This document shows positions 5,207-7,059 of a DNA stretch of 7,059 nucleotides, piece by piece. The first letter of the stretch is position 1; every line of letters begins with the position of its first letter. Below the pieces are notes generated by a model. That model saw only the letters and a list, made by a program, of their open reading frames with translations, ran no database searches and had not been told where the DNA came from. The position numbers and the translations under genes were made by a program. Where the stretch lies: NCBI GenBank assembly GCA_035440755.1, contig DAORND010000125.1, forward strand, positions 1 through 7,059, read 5' to 3'. The stretch comes from Aquimonas sp002352135 (GTDB lineage Bacteria > Pseudomonadota > Gammaproteobacteria > Xanthomonadales > Xanthomonadaceae).

Positions 5207-7059
5207 ATGCCACCAAGGGACACTCATGGCGAGCCGGGAGGGCGTGCGGCGTTTCGCAGGGCCGCTCTGCTGGGTTGGGGTGTCCTGATCGCGTTGTACT
5301 GCGCGCTGTTTGCCCTGCTTTGGCGGGGCATGCAGGAACAGGAGCGAGGCACCGAGCGCTTGATCGCAAGCGTCAGCAGCCACGTCGCACAACTCACCGC
5401 CTCCACACTGAGAAGTATTGAGCGCTCTCTGATCGGCCTGCGTCAGCACGTACAGCAACTTCGCGTCACACGCCCGGACCTTGACGTTGCGTTGCCAGTC
5501 AACTTGTTGACAGACGTTCGTTCTCGTCACCCTGAGTTGATTGATTTGCGCGTCGTGGAGGTTGATGCAGCAAGCTGGATTGATCGTGATTGCGAAAGTC
5601 ACGGGACCTTGAGTCGGGCTTGTATTGATGCGCCATTTGAGCGCGATGGCGCTTGGCGCCTTCCCTTGCGTATCCCGCTGGACGAGACGCATGTTCAGTG
5701 GATTCAGGCGGATCTGGATTTGCGCTGGCTCGAGCTGCTCGCGACTCAACAAGATTTGGGGGACAAGGGCAACCTGCTGGTTTCCCACCGGTCTGGCGCC
5801 GTGCTCGCTGGCTCGGGCGGAGGGACCTATGCGGGCACCAATCATCCACCGATCAACCCGAACGACGCTGGCGAGGTGGTGGGCAAGTATCGCCCGAGAA
5901 TCCTCGGCTCCGAGAGCCGTATAGACCCCGCTGGCCCCTCTGTCTTCCGATACTCATCCACCCGCCTGGTCGATCCATATCCATTGCAGGTCAGTGCGGG
6001 GTCGGCACGTGAAAGCACGTTGGCGCTTTGGCTTCCGGCGGGCCTGCTGATCCTTTTGATGTCCATCAGCGGCATCGCCTGGTGGATCGCGTTGCGGCTG
6101 CTCGCGCGCAACTACCTTCAACAGCGAGCCTTTACCAGTGAGCTTCAGCAGAGCAGCGAGGCTTTGCGCCAAGCCCAAGAGATTGCGCAGCTCGGCGGCT
6201 GGAGCATCAGCGGCAACCCCCATGAGTGGCACGGGTCGCGTGAACTCGCTGCCCTGCTTGGTCTGGGCGATGCGATCACCGTCGACGAACTTGTGACGGT
6301 GCTCGAAGAGGAGGACGTGCGCCAACTGCAACAGCGCTGCACTCACCCCTCCATCCGTCACGGCGGCTTGGATACCGAAGTGCGAGTTCGCCGTCCAAGC
6401 GGTGAATTCGGGGTCTTGCGAATTCGCGGTTCACTGCAGCGTGAAGGCGCGGATTTCGTCCTGCGCGGCACTGCGCAGGACATCACCGATAGCGTGCGAG
6501 TTCTGGAGCGACTGCGGGATACCGAGTCCCGCTATCGCTTCCTGTTCGCCAACAATCCGATGCCGTTATGGATTGTGGCGGCAGACGACCTGCGCTTTCT
6601 GGAGGTGAATGGCGCCGCCCTCTCGCACTACCAGCGGAGCGAGGCGGATTTCCGCACGACGGGACTGGAGGCGTTGCTGCCCGTCGAAGATCGTGATCGC
6701 TTACGCCGAAGTCTCACTCTGCGTCGACGCGACGAACGCTCGGCTGACCTGTGGCGTCATGTTCGCGGTGACGGCGAGATTCTGCACGTTCTGGTCTACT
6801 GTGTGAGGTTGGATTATCAGGGCGTTCCCGCTTGGCTGATGTTGTGCATGGACATCAGCGACTGGATTCAATCCGAGCAGGAACGCGCCGTGAGCGAGCA
6901 GCGCTTTCAATTGGTTGCACAGGCGACCAGCGATGCAATCTGGGACCTGGATCTGGCAACCCATCGGCTCTGGTGGAGCGATTCGTTTTACGAAACCTTC
7001 GGCTTCAAACGCGAAGTGGTTGGTGATGAAGTGGTCTTCTGGCTGGACCGCATTCATCC
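5207..7059 (+). CDS. Membrane-bound multi-PAS sensor protein (3' end outside window)
   Basis: Open frame of 617 codons without a stop, running off the right edge. Domain order in residues: cytoplasmic N-tail 1-18; TM helix about 19-39 (LLGWGVLIALYCALFALLW); periplasmic sensor region about 40-270, probably a Cache-type fold; TM helix about 272-296; and a coiled-coil-like linker 300-325. Next come PAS 1 about 325-430 (AQLGGWSISGN to RGTAQDITD) and PAS 2 about 440-555 (FLFANNPMPLWIV to LMLCMDISD). PAS 3 begins near 563 (QRFQLVAQATSDAIWDLDL) and is cut at DRIH, where such domains usually continue into PDD. The PAS types resemble those of GGDEF/EAL c-di-GMP proteins and of hybrid histidine kinases; the output domain is missing, so the activity cannot be named. 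The start is ATG 5207 with AGGGGA before it; an in-frame stop at 5171 limits upstream options. Its G-rich leader makes it a candidate target of the C-loop RNAs. Confidence 0.92.
   Translation, partial: MPPRDTHGEPGGRAAFRRAALLGWGVLIALYCALFALLWRGMQEQERGTERLIASVSSHVAQLTASTLRSIERSLIGLRQHVQQLRVTRPDLDVALPVNLLTDVRSRHPELIDLRVVEVDAASWIDRDCESHGTLSRACIDAPFERDGAWRLPLRIPLDETHVQWIQADLDLRWLELLATQQDLGDKGNLLVSHRSGAVLAGSGGGTYAGTNHPPINPNDAGEVVGKYRPRILGSESRIDPAGPSVFRYSSTRLVDPYPLQVSAGSARESTLALWLPAGLLILLMSISGIAWWIALRLLARNYLQQRAFTSELQQSSEALRQAQEIAQLGGWSISGNPHEWHGSRELAALLGLGDAITVDELVTVLEEEDVRQLQQRCTHPSIRHGGLDTEVRVRRPSGEFGVLRIRGSLQREGADFVLRGTAQDITDSVRVLERLRDTESRYRFLFANNPMPLWIVAADDLRFLEVNGAALSHYQRSEADFRTTGLEALLPVEDRDRLRRSLTLRRRDERSADLWRHVRGDGEILHVLVYCVRLDYQGVPAWLMLCMDISDWIQSEQERAVSEQRFQLVAQATSDAIWDLDLATHRLWWSDSFYETFGFKREVVGDEVVFWLDRIH

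Noticed and set aside
5108..5845. 245-codon open frame on the minus strand opposite the sensor gene
   Set aside because: The plus strand carries a 617-codon frame with TM helices and PAS domains over the same bases; the minus frame has no domain signal.

Overview
The window is GC-rich, gene-dense chromosomal DNA. The DNA polymerase I, coproporphyrinogen oxidase and TruC-type proteins all look gammaproteobacterial. Together with the RNA genes downstream of polA, this suggests the Xanthomonadales/Lysobacterales. That placement is an inference; no rRNA or other marker gene is present.

Layout. (1) 3-1034, +: the C-terminal 343 codons of polA, cut by the left edge. (2) 1035-1512: no protein gene. 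It holds what look like two tandem paralogous small-RNA genes (about 1146-1277 and 1391-1516), each ending in a strong intrinsic terminator. Each has three C-loop hairpins, and all six loops carry CUCCCC. Stem sequences differ between the copies while pairing is kept. The second copy sits behind a good match to an RpoE/AlgU-type promoter. (3) 1513-2439, -: hemF, aerobic coproporphyrinogen III oxidase, converging on the second RNA so that the RNA's U-tract overlaps the hemF stop codon. (4) 2507-3310, +: a TruC-like tRNA pseudouridine synthase, divergent from hemF. (5) 3283-4038, -: an orphan ParA/MinD-type ATPase whose 3' end overlaps truC tail to tail. (6) 4193-4987, +: a classical short-chain dehydrogenase/reductase with a near-ideal ribosome binding site. 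(7) 5207 to the right edge, +: the N-terminal 617 codons of a two-TM sensor protein with a periplasmic domain and at least three PAS domains. Its output domain lies outside the window.

The protein genes do not form one pathway; they are single housekeeping or signalling genes in alternating orientation. The main point of interest is the RNA pair. Its position after polA recalls Spot 42 of enterics, ErsA of Pseudomonas and sX13 of Xanthomonas, and its C-rich loops resemble sX13. CUCCCC can pair with GGGGAG-like ribosome binding sites, so the pair probably represses translation of mRNAs with G-rich leaders. The PAS sensor gene in this window has an AGGGGA ribosome binding site and is a possible local target. 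The tandem duplication, with apparently different promoters for the two copies, is the feature most likely to be undescribed in this organism.
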